Source: Nocardia sp. CC227C
GTDB lineage: Bacteria; Actinomycetota; Actinomycetes; Mycobacteriales; Mycobacteriaceae
Direction: 5' to 3'
NCBI RefSeq assembly: GCF_030767025.1
Contig: NZ_JASITE010000005.1
Location: 452,257 to 516,256, forward strand
DNA length: 64,000 bases
The first letter of the stretch is position 1, and every line of letters starts with the position of its first letter. Positions 1-8,726 of this stretch are shown piece after piece. Under the pieces are notes generated by a model, which was given only the letters and a program-made list of their open reading frames with translations, was not told the origin of the DNA and did not search any database. Position numbers and translations under genes: made by a program.

Positions 1-909
1 GGCGATGCCATGGTCACCACCAGCGGCTACCTCACCAATGCCGGTGTGATCGGCTTCCTGCTGCGCGAGGGCGATGTGGCGGTCTGCGACGCGCTCATCC
101 ACGGCAGCGTGGTCTCGGGCACCCAGTGGGCGGGATGCCGGCGCATCAACTTCCGGCACAACGACCCGGATTCGCTGCGCTCGGTGCTCAAGATGTCGCG
201 CGGCGGCTTCGACCGGGCGCTGGTGGTGCTGGAGGGCCACTACAGCATGGACGGCACCATCGGCCGGGTGGCCGAACTGGCGGCCGTGGCACGGGAATTC
301 GATTGCGCGGTCATGGTGGACGAGGCCCATTCGCTCGGCGTGCTCGGCGCGCGCGGGCACGGCATCCGCGAGCACTACGCCATGGCCGGGGCCGAGGTGG
401 ACATCTGGATGGGCACGCTGTCCAAGGCGCTGGGCAGCTGCGGTGGTTTCGTGGCCGCCGACACCGATCTGATCGGGGCCATGAAGGCGAGCGCGCCGGG
501 CGTGGCCATGCTCACCGGCGGTCCCGCGCCGTCCACCATCGCCGCCGCGGCGGCGGGTCTGGACCTGCTCGAGGCGGAACCGGTGCGGGTGCGGCGGCTG
601 TGGGACAACACCCGGACCTTCAACGCGGCGCTGCGTGCACACGGGCTGAATCTGGGTGACTCCCAGGGGACTCCGATCGTGCCCGTGATCGTGCCCGGTG
701 AACTCCGCGCCGGATTCGTCTCCGCCACCCTGTTGGAGCGCGGCGTGTACGCCGGAGCCATCTCTGCCCCGGCGGTGCCGGCGGGCAAGGAGCGGCTGCG
801 CTTCTTCGTCACCTCCGAGCACACCGAGGAACAGCTGCGGTCGACGGCCGATCTGCTCGCCGAGGTGATCGGGCTGGCGGACCGGATTCCGGAGCTGGCG
901 GCGGTCTGA
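1..909 (+). CDS. Alpha-oxoamine synthase family PLP enzyme (5'-partial)
   Basis: The reading frame is open from the first base, so the N-terminus lies outside the window; about 302 residues are visible. It is a fold-type I PLP enzyme of the alpha-oxoamine synthase family (8-amino-7-oxononanoate synthase, glycine C-acetyltransferase and relatives), which condense an amino acid with an acyl-thioester and release CO2. Visible hallmarks are VMVDEAHSLGVLG (PLP-ring Asp and His) and the Schiff-base lysine in GTLSKALGSCGG (Lys codon at 424-426). Typical members have about 390-420 residues, so roughly 90-120 are missing. The substrate cannot be told from this part: biotin synthesis (BioF) is possible, but enzymes attached to polyketide pathways look alike. 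Confidence 0.85.
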   Translation, partial: GDAMVTTSGYLTNAGVIGFLLREGDVAVCDALIHGSVVSGTQWAGCRRINFRHNDPDSLRSVLKMSRGGFDRALVVLEGHYSMDGTIGRVAELAAVAREFDCAVMVDEAHSLGVLGARGHGIREHYAMAGAEVDIWMGTLSKALGSCGGFVAADTDLIGAMKASAPGVAMLTGGPAPSTIAAAAAGLDLLEAEPVRVRRLWDNTRTFNAALRAHGLNLGDSQGTPIVPVIVPGELRAGFVSATLLERGVYAGAISAPAVPAGKERLRFFVTSEHTEEQLRSTADLLAEVIGLADRIPELAAV

Positions 910-918
910 CGGCGGTCG

Positions 919-947
919 GTAGGGATCAGTAGGGATCAGTAGGGATT
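919..947. repeat. 10-bp tandem repeat, about 2.9 copies
   Basis: GTAGGGATCA occurs at 919-928 and 929-938, followed by GTAGGGATT from 939. The repeat spans the stop codon of the minus-strand deacetylase (stop at 936-938) and lies just past the end of the upstream plus-strand gene. It looks like a small slippage duplication between two convergent genes. Confidence 0.7.
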
Positions 948-1925
948 GGCCCGGTCGGCCCAGCGGGCGGCCAGGTCACCGGCCAGCTCCCGGGGGAAGG
1001 AGATGCGCGCCGGATCACCGTCGGAGGTGTAGCGCTGCTCGGCCAGCCGGTCCAGCCAGTAGGCGGAATCGAACGGCACCGTGCCGCGGCCCGATCGAAT
1101 GCGCGGCACGGCGGCGGGATCGACCGGACCGTACGGCGACGGCGCGGGATTGGAACCGACCAGCATGACGGCTTCGAACGCGTAGGAGGTGCCGTCCCAG
1201 CCACCGGCCGCGGCCAGGGCGCGATCACCGGGAAAGATGCCCAGCGGCAGCGCCATGGCGCGCACCGGCTGGTCCGGCACCGCCGCGGTGATGGCGCGGA
1301 CGTTCTCCACCAGTTCCCGCTGCACACCCGCCGCGTCGAGACTCGCGAGATTGGCATGCGAGGCGGTGTGCGCGCCGATCTCGTAGCCGTGCTCGGCCAG
1401 CCAGGGCAGCGCCCGCTCCTCCCTGGCGAAGGGGTCGTTGTTCACGAAGAAGGTGGCGGTGGGGGCGAAATCGGGGTAGCGGGACCGGAATTCCTCCAGG
1501 ATCCCCACCGCGCTGTCGGGGGTGGGTTCGCCGTCGGCGGTGAAGGCGAGCTGACTGGTGGTGGAATCGTCGAAGGTCAGCACCACCGGATGGGTGCCCG
1601 CGGGGATGTCGATCGTCCCGGAGATGTAGTCGGACACGGTGATCGGGCGATAGTCCTCCCGGTACAGCCGCTCCAGCTCGGCCCGGAACTCCTCCGGCGT
1701 CTGGTCGTACTCGCCCGCGGGCGCGGGCGACAGCTGGTGATACATGAGCACCGGCACGAGTCCGAGCTCGTTCGCGCCGACCGCCGCCGGGTCGGGGGCG
1801 GCCGTGGTGGTCGGGGCGACCGACTCGACCCGGGGGGTGGGTTCACTGTCTTCCGGTGCCGCGCAGGCGGCGAGGGCGAGGCCCACCGCGGCCAGGCGCG
1901 CCAATATCAGCGTCGTTCCGCGCAC
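936..1925 (-). CDS. Polysaccharide deacetylase (NodB-type) lipoprotein
   Basis: 329 residues. The N-terminus is a lipoprotein signal peptide with lipobox LALAAC (Cys about 21), followed by a Pro/Thr/Ala linker, so the protein should be anchored outside the cytoplasmic membrane. The catalytic domain shows the NodB motifs: LTFDDS (the two Asp of motif 1) and GAHTASHANL (the metal-binding His pair of motif 2). Such enzymes remove N- or O-acetyl groups from peptidoglycan or other envelope glycans. It is divergent from the DUF4015-type hydrolase at 1999 with a 73-bp gap, so both may act on the cell wall. The exact substrate is not evident. Confidence 0.85.
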   Translation of the reverse strand: MRGTTLILARLAAVGLALAACAAPEDSEPTPRVESVAPTTTAAPDPAAVGANELGLVPVLMYHQLSPAPAGEYDQTPEEFRAELERLYREDYRPITVSDYISGTIDIPAGTHPVVLTFDDSTTSQLAFTADGEPTPDSAVGILEEFRSRYPDFAPTATFFVNNDPFAREERALPWLAEHGYEIGAHTASHANLASLDAAGVQRELVENVRAITAAVPDQPVRAMALPLGIFPGDRALAAAGGWDGTSYAFEAVMLVGSNPAPSPYGPVDPAAVPRIRSGRGTVPFDSAYWLDRLAEQRYTSDGDPARISFPRELAGDLAARWADRANPY

Positions 1926-1998
1926 CTATCCAACCCTACTGTCAGGCAATCGATTTGGTACCAGAGTGGTGAAGATGACATGACGGACCGCCTTCGCG

Positions 1999-3639
1999 GT
2001 GGAGACTGGGAAGGCAATCGAACGAGAGTGGGTGTACAGGTTGCTGAAGCGGATTCCGCGGACCGGACGGATGCGGGCGGCGGCGGGCGGCGCGATCGCG
2101 GTGGTGGTGGTCGTTGTCGCCGCGCTCACGGCGGGGGCGCTGCGCGGTGACCCGGAGGGCATGGCGCTCAACGGACTTCCCGACGGGGTCGTGAACGCCG
2201 AGGCGCTGCGAGACCTGACGCTGGTGGTGGACGCCAGCGGGCACGACGCCGAGGCGGTGCGGCTCGAACTCGACGGGAAGACGGTCACCGGCGAGGTGTC
2301 CGGCGACACCGTGGTGTTCCGGCCGGGTGAGCTCGCCGACGGCACGCACACCCTGACCGCCGAGATCCCGCCGGGCGGGCCGTTCGGTGCGCTGCGCACC
2401 GGACCGGGTGCGACGGGCACCTTCCTGGTTGACGCACAGCCGCCGGCGCTCGAGGTCTCCCAGCCCGAATCGGTCGGGTCCTACCGCGAACCGGTGACCC
2501 TGCGCGGCACGGTCTCCGGCGCGGAAAGTCTCACCCTGGAGGGGGAGCCGATCGAGGTGGCCGACGACGGCACCTTCGAAGTCACCCTGCCCAACGCCCC
2601 GGTCGGCGCGGCGCTGGTGGCCGCCGACGCCGCGGGCAACGAGACCAGGCAGCCCGTCACCACCCGGGTGGAGGTGCCGCGGATTCGCGCGGTGCACGTA
2701 ACCGCGCACGCCTGGTCGCACGACGGATTGCGGGAGGCGGTGCTGAATCTGGCGCGCGAGGGCCGGATCGACACCGTGCAGCTCGATATCAAGGACGAGG
2801 ACGGCGTCGTCGGCTACGACTCCCAGGTGCCGCTGGCCCGGGAGTCGGGCGCGGCCAACCCCATCTACGACGCTCCGGCGGCCCTGAAGACGCTGCACGA
2901 CATGGGATTGCGGGTGGTCGGCCGGATCGTGGCCTTCCGCGACCCGACCATGGCGGAGTGGGCCTGGCACCACGGTCGCCGCGACTGGGTGATCCAGAAC
3001 GGCGGCGGCGCGCCGTACTCCAGTCATTACGGGGCCATCGCGTTCACGAACTTCGCCCACCCGGAGATCCGCAGGTACAACATCGATCTGGCGGTGGAGG
3101 CCGCGCGGCTGGGCTTCGACGAGGTCATGTACGACTACGTGCGCCGCCCCGACGGCTCCCTGTCCAGCATGGCCTTCCCCGGCCTGACCGAGGACGCCAG
3201 CGTCTCCATCGCCGAATTCCTGCGCGAGAGCCGCGCTCCCGTGCGGGACGCGGGCGCGTACCAGAGCGCCGCGGTATTCGGCATCGCCTCCACCCGCCCC
3301 GACCAGATCGCCCAGGACATCCGGCTGATGGCTCCGCACGTGGACTACGTCGCGCCGATGCTCTACCCCTCGCACTGGAATCCGGGCGAGTACGGCGTGG
3401 CCAATCCCAATGCCCAGCCCTACGACATCATCTTCCGCTCGCTGGAGGACTTCCACCGCCAGGTGGAGGGCACCGATGCCAAGGTCATCCCCTGGCTCCA
3501 GGACTTCAGCCTCGGCGTCACCTACGGCGACGCCGAGGTCCGCGCCCAGATCGAGGCCACCGCGGCCCGCGGCATCGACAGCTTCTTCCTGTGGAATGCC
3601 GCGTCCCGCTACCACGGCGGCGCGATGGACCCGAGTTGA
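1999..3639 (+). CDS. Membrane-anchored putative glycoside hydrolase (DUF4015 type)
   Basis: 546 residues from a GTG start; GTG at 2032 is an alternative, as neither has a good ribosome binding site. A basic N-terminus is followed by one transmembrane segment (about residues 30-50), then a beta-rich Ig-like region (about 60-215), then a TIM-barrel-like domain from about residue 225 with DTVQLDIKDEDG, FDEVMYDYVRRPDG and VDYVAPMLYPSHW. These resemble the putative glycosyl hydrolase family PF13200 (DUF4015), where acidic residues in the DYVRxP and VQxDIK strands are thought to be catalytic. The substrate is unknown; its place beside a NodB deacetylase favours an envelope polysaccharide. Confidence 0.75.
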   Translation: METGKAIEREWVYRLLKRIPRTGRMRAAAGGAIAVVVVVVAALTAGALRGDPEGMALNGLPDGVVNAEALRDLTLVVDASGHDAEAVRLELDGKTVTGEVSGDTVVFRPGELADGTHTLTAEIPPGGPFGALRTGPGATGTFLVDAQPPALEVSQPESVGSYREPVTLRGTVSGAESLTLEGEPIEVADDGTFEVTLPNAPVGAALVAADAAGNETRQPVTTRVEVPRIRAVHVTAHAWSHDGLREAVLNLAREGRIDTVQLDIKDEDGVVGYDSQVPLARESGAANPIYDAPAALKTLHDMGLRVVGRIVAFRDPTMAEWAWHHGRRDWVIQNGGGAPYSSHYGAIAFTNFAHPEIRRYNIDLAVEAARLGFDEVMYDYVRRPDGSLSSMAFPGLTEDASVSIAEFLRESRAPVRDAGAYQSAAVFGIASTRPDQIAQDIRLMAPHVDYVAPMLYPSHWNPGEYGVANPNAQPYDIIFRSLEDFHRQVEGTDAKVIPWLQDFSLGVTYGDAEVRAQIEATAARGIDSFFLWNAASRYHGGAMDPS

Positions 3640-3660
3640 GGGATCCGAACCGAGCCCGCG

Positions 3661-4515
3661 CTAGTACTTGTAGAAGCCCTCGCCGGTGGCGATGCCGAGC
3701 TTGCCCTTGTCGATGTAGTTGTCCTTCAACCACTTCGCCAGCTGCTGGCCGTTCTCGTCGCCGTTGGCGAGGATGTTGTAGGGGGTGGTGAGGCCGATGA
3801 CGTCCAGGATCTGGAACGGGCCCATGGGTGCGCCGGTCGCGATGCGCCAGGTCTTGTCGACGGCCTCGGGTTCGGCGTATCCGCCCGCGGCGAGGGCCAT
3901 TCCGGAGTTGAGGAACGGCACCAGCAGCGAGTTGAGGACGTAACCGGCCTTCTCCTTGTGCAATTCGATGGGGACCATGCCGATGGCCGCGGCGAAGTCG
4001 ACCACCGCCCGGAAGACCGCGGGGTCGGTGTCGGTGGTGCCCATGACCTCGGCGGTGTTGGACTTCCACACCTGGTTGGCGAAGTGCAGGGCGAGGAACC
4101 TGTCCGGCCGCCCGGTGAAATCCTTCATGGCGCTGGGCAGCAGCGTGGAGGAGTTGGTGGCGAAGACGGTGCGCTCGGGTGCGAGCGCGCCCAGCTTCTC
4201 GTAGGTCTGCTGCTTGATGGACAGCACCTCGGGCACCGCCTCGATCACCAGGTCGGCGTCGTGTACCGCTTCGTCCAGATCCGAGGTGAGCGTGATGGAT
4301 TCGGCTGTCTGCTCGGCCCTGCCGTCGCCACCGCCCTGTACATCGGAGCGGTAGATGCCCGCCAGCTTGGCGAACCGTTCGCGCGCCGCGTCCAGTGCCT
4401 CACCGTCGATGTCGTAGGCGGTGACGTCGAACCCGCTGAATGCCGTCTGGAAGGCGATCTGCGAACCCAGCACTCCGGTGCCCAGCACGGTGACCTTGCG
4501 AATCTCGATGCTCAT
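3661..4515 (-). CDS. 3-hydroxyacyl-CoA dehydrogenase
   Basis: 284 residues, the normal length for short-chain 3-hydroxybutyryl-CoA dehydrogenases. The Rossmann motif GTGVLGSQIA starts at about residue 12; the catalytic region has ATNSSTLL and the His in ALHFANQVW (family consensus GLHFFNP), and the C-terminal helical domain is present. It should oxidise (S)-3-hydroxyacyl-CoA with NAD(P)+ or run in reverse in fatty-acid or butanoate metabolism. The start overlaps the stop of the upstream TetR gene (4512) by 4 bp, so the two are co-transcribed and the regulator probably controls this enzyme. A common annotation for this subtype is 3-hydroxybutyryl-CoA dehydrogenase. Confidence 0.9.
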   Translation of the reverse strand: MSIEIRKVTVLGTGVLGSQIAFQTAFSGFDVTAYDIDGEALDAARERFAKLAGIYRSDVQGGGDGRAEQTAESITLTSDLDEAVHDADLVIEAVPEVLSIKQQTYEKLGALAPERTVFATNSSTLLPSAMKDFTGRPDRFLALHFANQVWKSNTAEVMGTTDTDPAVFRAVVDFAAAIGMVPIELHKEKAGYVLNSLLVPFLNSGMALAAGGYAEPEAVDKTWRIATGAPMGPFQILDVIGLTTPYNILANGDENGQQLAKWLKDNYIDKGKLGIATGEGFYKY

Positions 4516-5165
4516 TGCTCTCCTTTCCGCGCCAGGAATCCGGCGACGATCTGCGCGATCTGCCCCCGCAGGTCCGCGGCGGCGTCATGACCCGGATGAG
4601 CGCCCGTGGCGGGCTGTGCGAGCGCCAGATGCAGTACGGCGAAGACGCTGCGCCCGGCCAGTTCGGCCCGCTCGTCCAGGTCCGGCGGCTCGGCCCCGCG
4701 CGATCGGGCCGATGCCGCGAGTAGGTCGGCGATGGTGGATTCGAGCCGCTGCACGAGGGCGAGCCCCTCGGCGCGGTACTTCTCGGTGGGCGGCCCGAAC
4801 AGCAGTTCCCGCTGGTAGGCAATGGTGTTCTCGGCCCGGCGCGCGGCGAGGTCCAGCACCGGGCGCACCAGCGCGGTGACGGCCGCCACGGGCTCGGCCA
4901 GCTCCCGCGCCACCCGCTCCCCGGCGGCCAGCGCCGCCCGGAACTCCTCGTTGTAGACCATGAGCAGCAATTCCCCCTTGGACGCCGCGTACCGGAACAG
5001 CGTCCCGGCGGCGATATCCGCGCGATCGGAGATCTGCTGCGTGGTCACCCGCTCGAAACCGTATTCGGCGAAAAGATGTGCGGCCGCTTCGAAGATGCGG
5101 TCCTGCTTGTCCAGCATCTTCCGAGCTCGCCGCCCGGCCTGGGCTGCCCGAGGCGAGTGAACCAT
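4512..5165 (-). CDS. TetR family transcriptional regulator
   Basis: 217 residues. The N-terminal TetR helix-turn-helix runs from about residue 20 to 65 (RIFEAAAHLFAEYGFERVT, then ISDRADIAAGTLFRYAASKGELL). The C-terminal ligand domain is not assigned. The start is supported by GGGAGGT on the coding strand about 8 bases upstream. It overlaps the hydroxyacyl-CoA dehydrogenase gene by 4 bp, and a cluster of overlapping palindromes sits 23-49 bp upstream of the start, the expected place for autoregulation. A fatty-acid or acyl-CoA ligand is a guess from the neighbour only. Confidence 0.9.
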   Translation of the reverse strand: MVHSPRAAQAGRRARKMLDKQDRIFEAAAHLFAEYGFERVTTQQISDRADIAAGTLFRYAASKGELLLMVYNEEFRAALAAGERVARELAEPVAAVTALVRPVLDLAARRAENTIAYQRELLFGPPTEKYRAEGLALVQRLESTIADLLAASARSRGAEPPDLDERAELAGRSVFAVLHLALAQPATGAHPGHDAAADLRGQIAQIVAGFLARKGEQ

Positions 5166-5187
5166 GTCGCACCTCCCTGCCTATCAG

Positions 5188-5214
5188 TGAGTGCACTCAT
5201 TAATGAGCGTACTC
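5188..5214. promoter_or_regulatory. Overlapping palindromes, likely TetR operator
   Basis: Two perfect 12-bp palindromes overlap: TGAGTGCACTCA (5188-5199) and CTCATTAATGAG (5196-5207). A third imperfect one, GAGCGTACTC (5205-5214), overlaps the second. They are GAG/CTC half-sites spaced along one face upstream of the TetR gene at 5165. This is the usual form of a TetR-family operator that binds more than one dimer. Confidence 0.65.
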
Positions 5215-5375
5215 GCGGCAACCGATCGCGCAACCCACCCCAGCTTGCCCGTGCCACCCACCGCTGTCGAGCGGCCCGCACCGGCCGATGAGGTTTCTCC
5301 CACCCGTCATCGATCGTTCACCCGCCGCGAGCCGTCCCGTGCTTTGATCGCGTCAGCGAGGGGGAGGTATCGCCA

Positions 5376-6998
5376 GTGACCTACCGGTACGTGAAAGTGC
5401 TTGCCGCCGCGTTGATCACAGTGGCCGCGACGGTGGCCGGATGTGCGGACGAGCCGGAGACCGGGCCGATCACCAGCTACGACGACCGTGCGAACGTGCT
5501 GAATATCGTGGCGGGTTCCGAACATGAGGCGGTATTCGAGCGGATCGTGCGGCCGTGGTGTGCGGAGCAGGGGCTGACCTGCACCATGACCAGGCTCGGA
5601 TCGGTCGATCAGGCGCGGTTGCTCGACGGCGGCGATGCGCCCTACGACGCGTTCTGGTTCGCCAGCAGCGTATTCCAGCAACTCGGCGACACCGGGCATC
5701 GGCTGCGGGAGGCACGGCCCATGTTCGGTACCCCGCTGGTGTTCGCGGGCCGCCGAGCGGAACTGGACGCCTTGGGCTTCACCGGCCGCGACGTCGGCAT
5801 CGAGGAGATCCTCGCCGCGGTCGAAACGAAGCGGACCACCGCGTGGATGACCAATCCGACCCAATCCAACTCCGGGGCAACGGTTCTGCTGGGCTTCCTC
5901 AACTATTTCGCGGGCAACGGTCCGGGCGAGCCGCTCACCCGCGAACAGCTCGACTCCGAACCGGTGCGTGCGGGCATCACCCGCTTCGCCCGCGCGTTCG
6001 CCAAGACGCCGCCGTCCACCGGCCTGCTCATGGACGAATGCCTGGCCGCGCCGCAGCGGTGCAAGACGCTGTTCACCTATGAGGATCTGGTGATCGAGCG
6101 CAATCAGGAGCTGGTGCGCAGCGGTCAGGAGCCGCTGCACGTCATCTATCCGGCGGGCGTCCTGGCCATCTCGGACGCGCCGCTGGGATTCCTGCCGCAC
6201 GGCGACAATCCGGAGAAGCTGCGCAACTTCCAGCGCCTCCAGGATTTCCTGCTCGACGCCGACACCCAGCGGCGGCTGGCGGAGCTGGGACGACGGCCCA
6301 TCACCAGTATCGGCCTGTCCCTGCCCGATGCTCCCACCACGGCGTTCGACCCGGCTTGGGGGATTCGCGCCACCCTCACCGAGCAGCCCATCACCTATCC
6401 GTCCGCACCGGTCATCAACGCCGCTCTGGAGAACTACCAGACCGTCTACCGCACCCCCACCGACCTGGTCTACTGCATCGACGCCTCCAGCAGCATGGCG
6501 GGCAACGAGGGGTGGGCGGGGGTGCGGCGCGCCGCCGATCTGCTCTTCGACCCCGTGGAATCGAAGAAATACCTGCTCCAGACCGGACCGAAGGACCGCA
6601 CCGCCATCCTGTTGTTCGACCAGGACACACACGCAACCCCGTGGATCCGCGGCAATGCGGCGGGCGAACTCGAGCAGCTGCGCGATGCCGTGCACTACAG
6701 CAAGCCGCGCGGCCAAACCGGCATCTACCGGTGTCTGTCCGCGGCCGCCGACCAGTTCAGCGGACCGGCCGAACCGGACCGCAAACAACTGATCATCCTG
6801 ATGACCGACGGGGCCGACACCGAGGGCGGCGACGGACTGGACACCGTGGCCCGCACCGGAATCCCGGTGGTGGTCATCGGATTCGGCTCCGACGTCAAGG
6901 AGGACGCGCTGCGGGAGATCGCGCAGCGTACCGGCGGCTCCTACCTCACCTCCGACGATATGGTCGCGGCGCTGCGCCAGGCGACCGGATATCGGTAG
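5376..6998 (+). CDS. Lipoprotein: solute-binding domain fused to VWA domain
   Basis: 540 residues. GTG start, preceded by GGGGGAGGT at 5360-5367. The signal peptide ends in a lipobox (TVAGC, Cys about 22). Residues about 40-340 resemble a type 2 periplasmic binding protein (NIVAGSEHEAVFE; DAFWFASS; TAWMTNPTQSNSG), and residues about 365-540 form a von Willebrand A domain with a complete MIDAS: DASSS, Thr in RGQTGIYR and Asp in MTDGADT. It is therefore an outward-facing lipoprotein that may bind a ligand with one half and a protein partner, metal-dependently, with the other. It leads a three-gene operon (9-bp gap, then a 4-bp overlap). No ABC permease or ATPase is nearby, so transport is not implied. 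Confidence 0.85.
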   Translation: MTYRYVKVLAAALITVAATVAGCADEPETGPITSYDDRANVLNIVAGSEHEAVFERIVRPWCAEQGLTCTMTRLGSVDQARLLDGGDAPYDAFWFASSVFQQLGDTGHRLREARPMFGTPLVFAGRRAELDALGFTGRDVGIEEILAAVETKRTTAWMTNPTQSNSGATVLLGFLNYFAGNGPGEPLTREQLDSEPVRAGITRFARAFAKTPPSTGLLMDECLAAPQRCKTLFTYEDLVIERNQELVRSGQEPLHVIYPAGVLAISDAPLGFLPHGDNPEKLRNFQRLQDFLLDADTQRRLAELGRRPITSIGLSLPDAPTTAFDPAWGIRATLTEQPITYPSAPVINAALENYQTVYRTPTDLVYCIDASSSMAGNEGWAGVRRAADLLFDPVESKKYLLQTGPKDRTAILLFDQDTHATPWIRGNAAGELEQLRDAVHYSKPRGQTGIYRCLSAAADQFSGPAEPDRKQLIILMTDGADTEGGDGLDTVARTGIPVVVIGFGSDVKEDALREIAQRTGGSYLTSDDMVAALRQATGYR

Positions 6999-7007
6999 GG
7001 GGCGACG

Positions 7008-7595
7008 GTGCCGGGCAACAGCGCAGCCATCGCGGCATTGGCAGTCCTCGTCGCCGTGTTCCTCGGCCTCTACGCACTGCTCGGCACCGCGCTCGGCGCG
7101 GCCCTGGTGGCGGTGGGCGCGGCGGTGCTCACCGCCCTTGCCGCACAGTCGATATCGGGTGTGGCGGGGCGGCGGCGGCTGGCGCGGCGGGTGGCCGACA
7201 CCAATCGCCGGGTGGCGGCGCTGGCCGCCCGGGTCGCCGATGCCGAGACCCGCGCCTCGCTGCTGCGGGCCTGCGATACGGTTCCGCGGCTGCTGGAACG
7301 CACCGAGAAGGCCGATCCGGCGAGTCTGCCCATGACCTCGAACCGGCTGCTCGACTACCTGGTCAGCGTGGAATCGACGCTGGAACGGCATGTGGAGATC
7401 CAGGAGCACCGCGGCTCCTACCGGGATGCGGAGGAGCTGCTGGCCCGCAGCCGCCGCGCGCTCGTCGGTTTCGAGACCTTCGCCGCGCATGCCGCCGCCC
7501 AGGTCGGTGAGGCCGACCTGGTGACGTTCTTCCGGGACCTGGCGCATCTCGAACTCATGAATCCGCCCCAGCTGCCCCCGAGGGAGGACCGATGA
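7008..7595 (+). CDS. Small membrane protein with coiled coil, XpaC-like
   Basis: 195 residues from GTG at 7008, with AGGGGG directly upstream. Two hydrophobic segments (about residues 5-25 and 27-48) are followed by a basic stretch (GRRRLARR) and an Ala/Arg-rich helix likely to form a coiled coil (about 55-95), then a helical C-terminus. The layout resembles the small XpaC-like (5-bromo-4-chloroindolyl phosphate hydrolysis) proteins often found with TelA, but the match is only at the level of architecture. It lies between two binding-protein genes, 9 bp after the first and overlapping the second by 4 bp, so it is probably their membrane partner. Confidence 0.7.
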   Translation: MPGNSAAIAALAVLVAVFLGLYALLGTALGAALVAVGAAVLTALAAQSISGVAGRRRLARRVADTNRRVAALAARVADAETRASLLRACDTVPRLLERTEKADPASLPMTSNRLLDYLVSVESTLERHVEIQEHRGSYRDAEELLARSRRALVGFETFAAHAAAQVGEADLVTFFRDLAHLELMNPPQLPPREDR

Positions 7596-8725
7596 CCGGA
7601 TCCCGCCTACCGCTGCTCATCGCCGTCGTGGTCGCCGTGGTGGCGATCGCCGTGGGCGTCCACGTGATTCGCGACACCGACCGCGCCCCGGCCGAGGCCA
7701 CCTCGATCACCTGCCTGGGCGGCTCCGAGAAATCCGCGCTGATGGCCGATACCGAGGTCCGGGACCTGTTGCGCGAGGAGTTCGGGCTGCGGGTGCGCTT
7801 CGACGAGCGCGGTTCCTACGACTTGGTGCAGGTACCCACGCGGCAACTGCGCGAGCAGGGCATCGACTGCCTGTGGCCCGCGTCGGCCAGCGCCACCAGC
7901 GTCTTCGAGAGTTCGCACGACACCGCCGATTTCCCGGACTATCAGGCCGAGTCGGTGCTGGAGACACCGGAGGTGATCTACGCGGGCGCGGCGGCCACCG
8001 ATGCGCTGCTGCGCGCCGGAATCGTGGAACAGCGCGAGAATTCGTACTACATCATCGATTTCAAGCGTCTGCTGCTGGACTACGTGCTGCCCAAACAGAA
8101 GTGGGAGGTGCTCGGGGCGCAGCACATAGCGGGCCCGATTCGCATCACCAGCACCGATCCGGCGACGTCCAACTCGGGATTCACACTGCTGCAACTGGAA
8201 CTGACCGTCATCGCCTCCGGTGACATCTTCCAGCCGCCCACCGTCGCCGAGGCCCAGACCGGTCTGCCCATCGTGCGCGGGCTCTACGACGCGCAGGGGC
8301 TCCAGGCGGACAGCTCCGACGGCGGCTTCCGGGAGTGGCTCATCCAGGGCGCCGCCACGCTCTACGCCGGATACGAGAACCAGATACTCCAGCAGCTGGT
8401 CGCCTACCGCGATAACAGCTCCGCCACCGAGGCGCTGCTGGCGGGCACCCGGCTGCTCTACCCGGACCCCACCATCTTCAACAGCAATCCCGTGCTGACC
8501 CTCACCGCCGACGCCCGTCGGCTGGTGACCGCGCTGCGGGATCCCCGCATTCAAGAGATCGCTTGGAAGCGTTATGGATTCCGCTCCGCGACCGAACTCG
8601 GCGCGGCGCACACCGCGGACTTCGAGCGGATCCCGCTGGCCGCCCAGCCCCGGTCGACCACACCGCCGCGGGCCGACATCACCCAGCTGCTGCTGGCCTG
8701 CGTGCGCGACAATGTCTGCGCCTGA
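7592..8725 (+). CDS. Membrane-anchored solute-binding-protein-like protein
   Basis: 377 residues; start overlaps the upstream stop (ATGA) and has GGGAGGA 6 bases before it. One N-terminal transmembrane helix (about residues 5-27) anchors a large extracytoplasmic domain. The fold looks like a periplasmic binding protein: TCLGGSEKS near the start, LWPASASATSVF, and ITSTDPATSNSGFTLLQL, a motif also seen as NPTQSNSG in the first gene of this operon, so the two binding domains look related. It ends 1 bp before a convergent gene. No transport partners are present; a sensing or envelope role with the VWA lipoprotein is inferred. Confidence 0.75.
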   Translation: MTGSRLPLLIAVVVAVVAIAVGVHVIRDTDRAPAEATSITCLGGSEKSALMADTEVRDLLREEFGLRVRFDERGSYDLVQVPTRQLREQGIDCLWPASASATSVFESSHDTADFPDYQAESVLETPEVIYAGAAATDALLRAGIVEQRENSYYIIDFKRLLLDYVLPKQKWEVLGAQHIAGPIRITSTDPATSNSGFTLLQLELTVIASGDIFQPPTVAEAQTGLPIVRGLYDAQGLQADSSDGGFREWLIQGAATLYAGYENQILQQLVAYRDNSSATEALLAGTRLLYPDPTIFNSNPVLTLTADARRLVTALRDPRIQEIAWKRYGFRSATELGAAHTADFERIPLAAQPRSTTPPRADITQLLLACVRDNVCA

Positions 8726-8726
8726 A

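Noticed and set aside
1942..3615. 557-codon minus-strand frame opposite the DUF4015-type gene
   Set aside because: Low-complexity Gly/Arg/Val-rich translation without motifs; shadow.
5376..8725. ABC importer operon
   Set aside because: Two binding-protein-like products are present but no permease or ATPase gene lies in or next to the operon.
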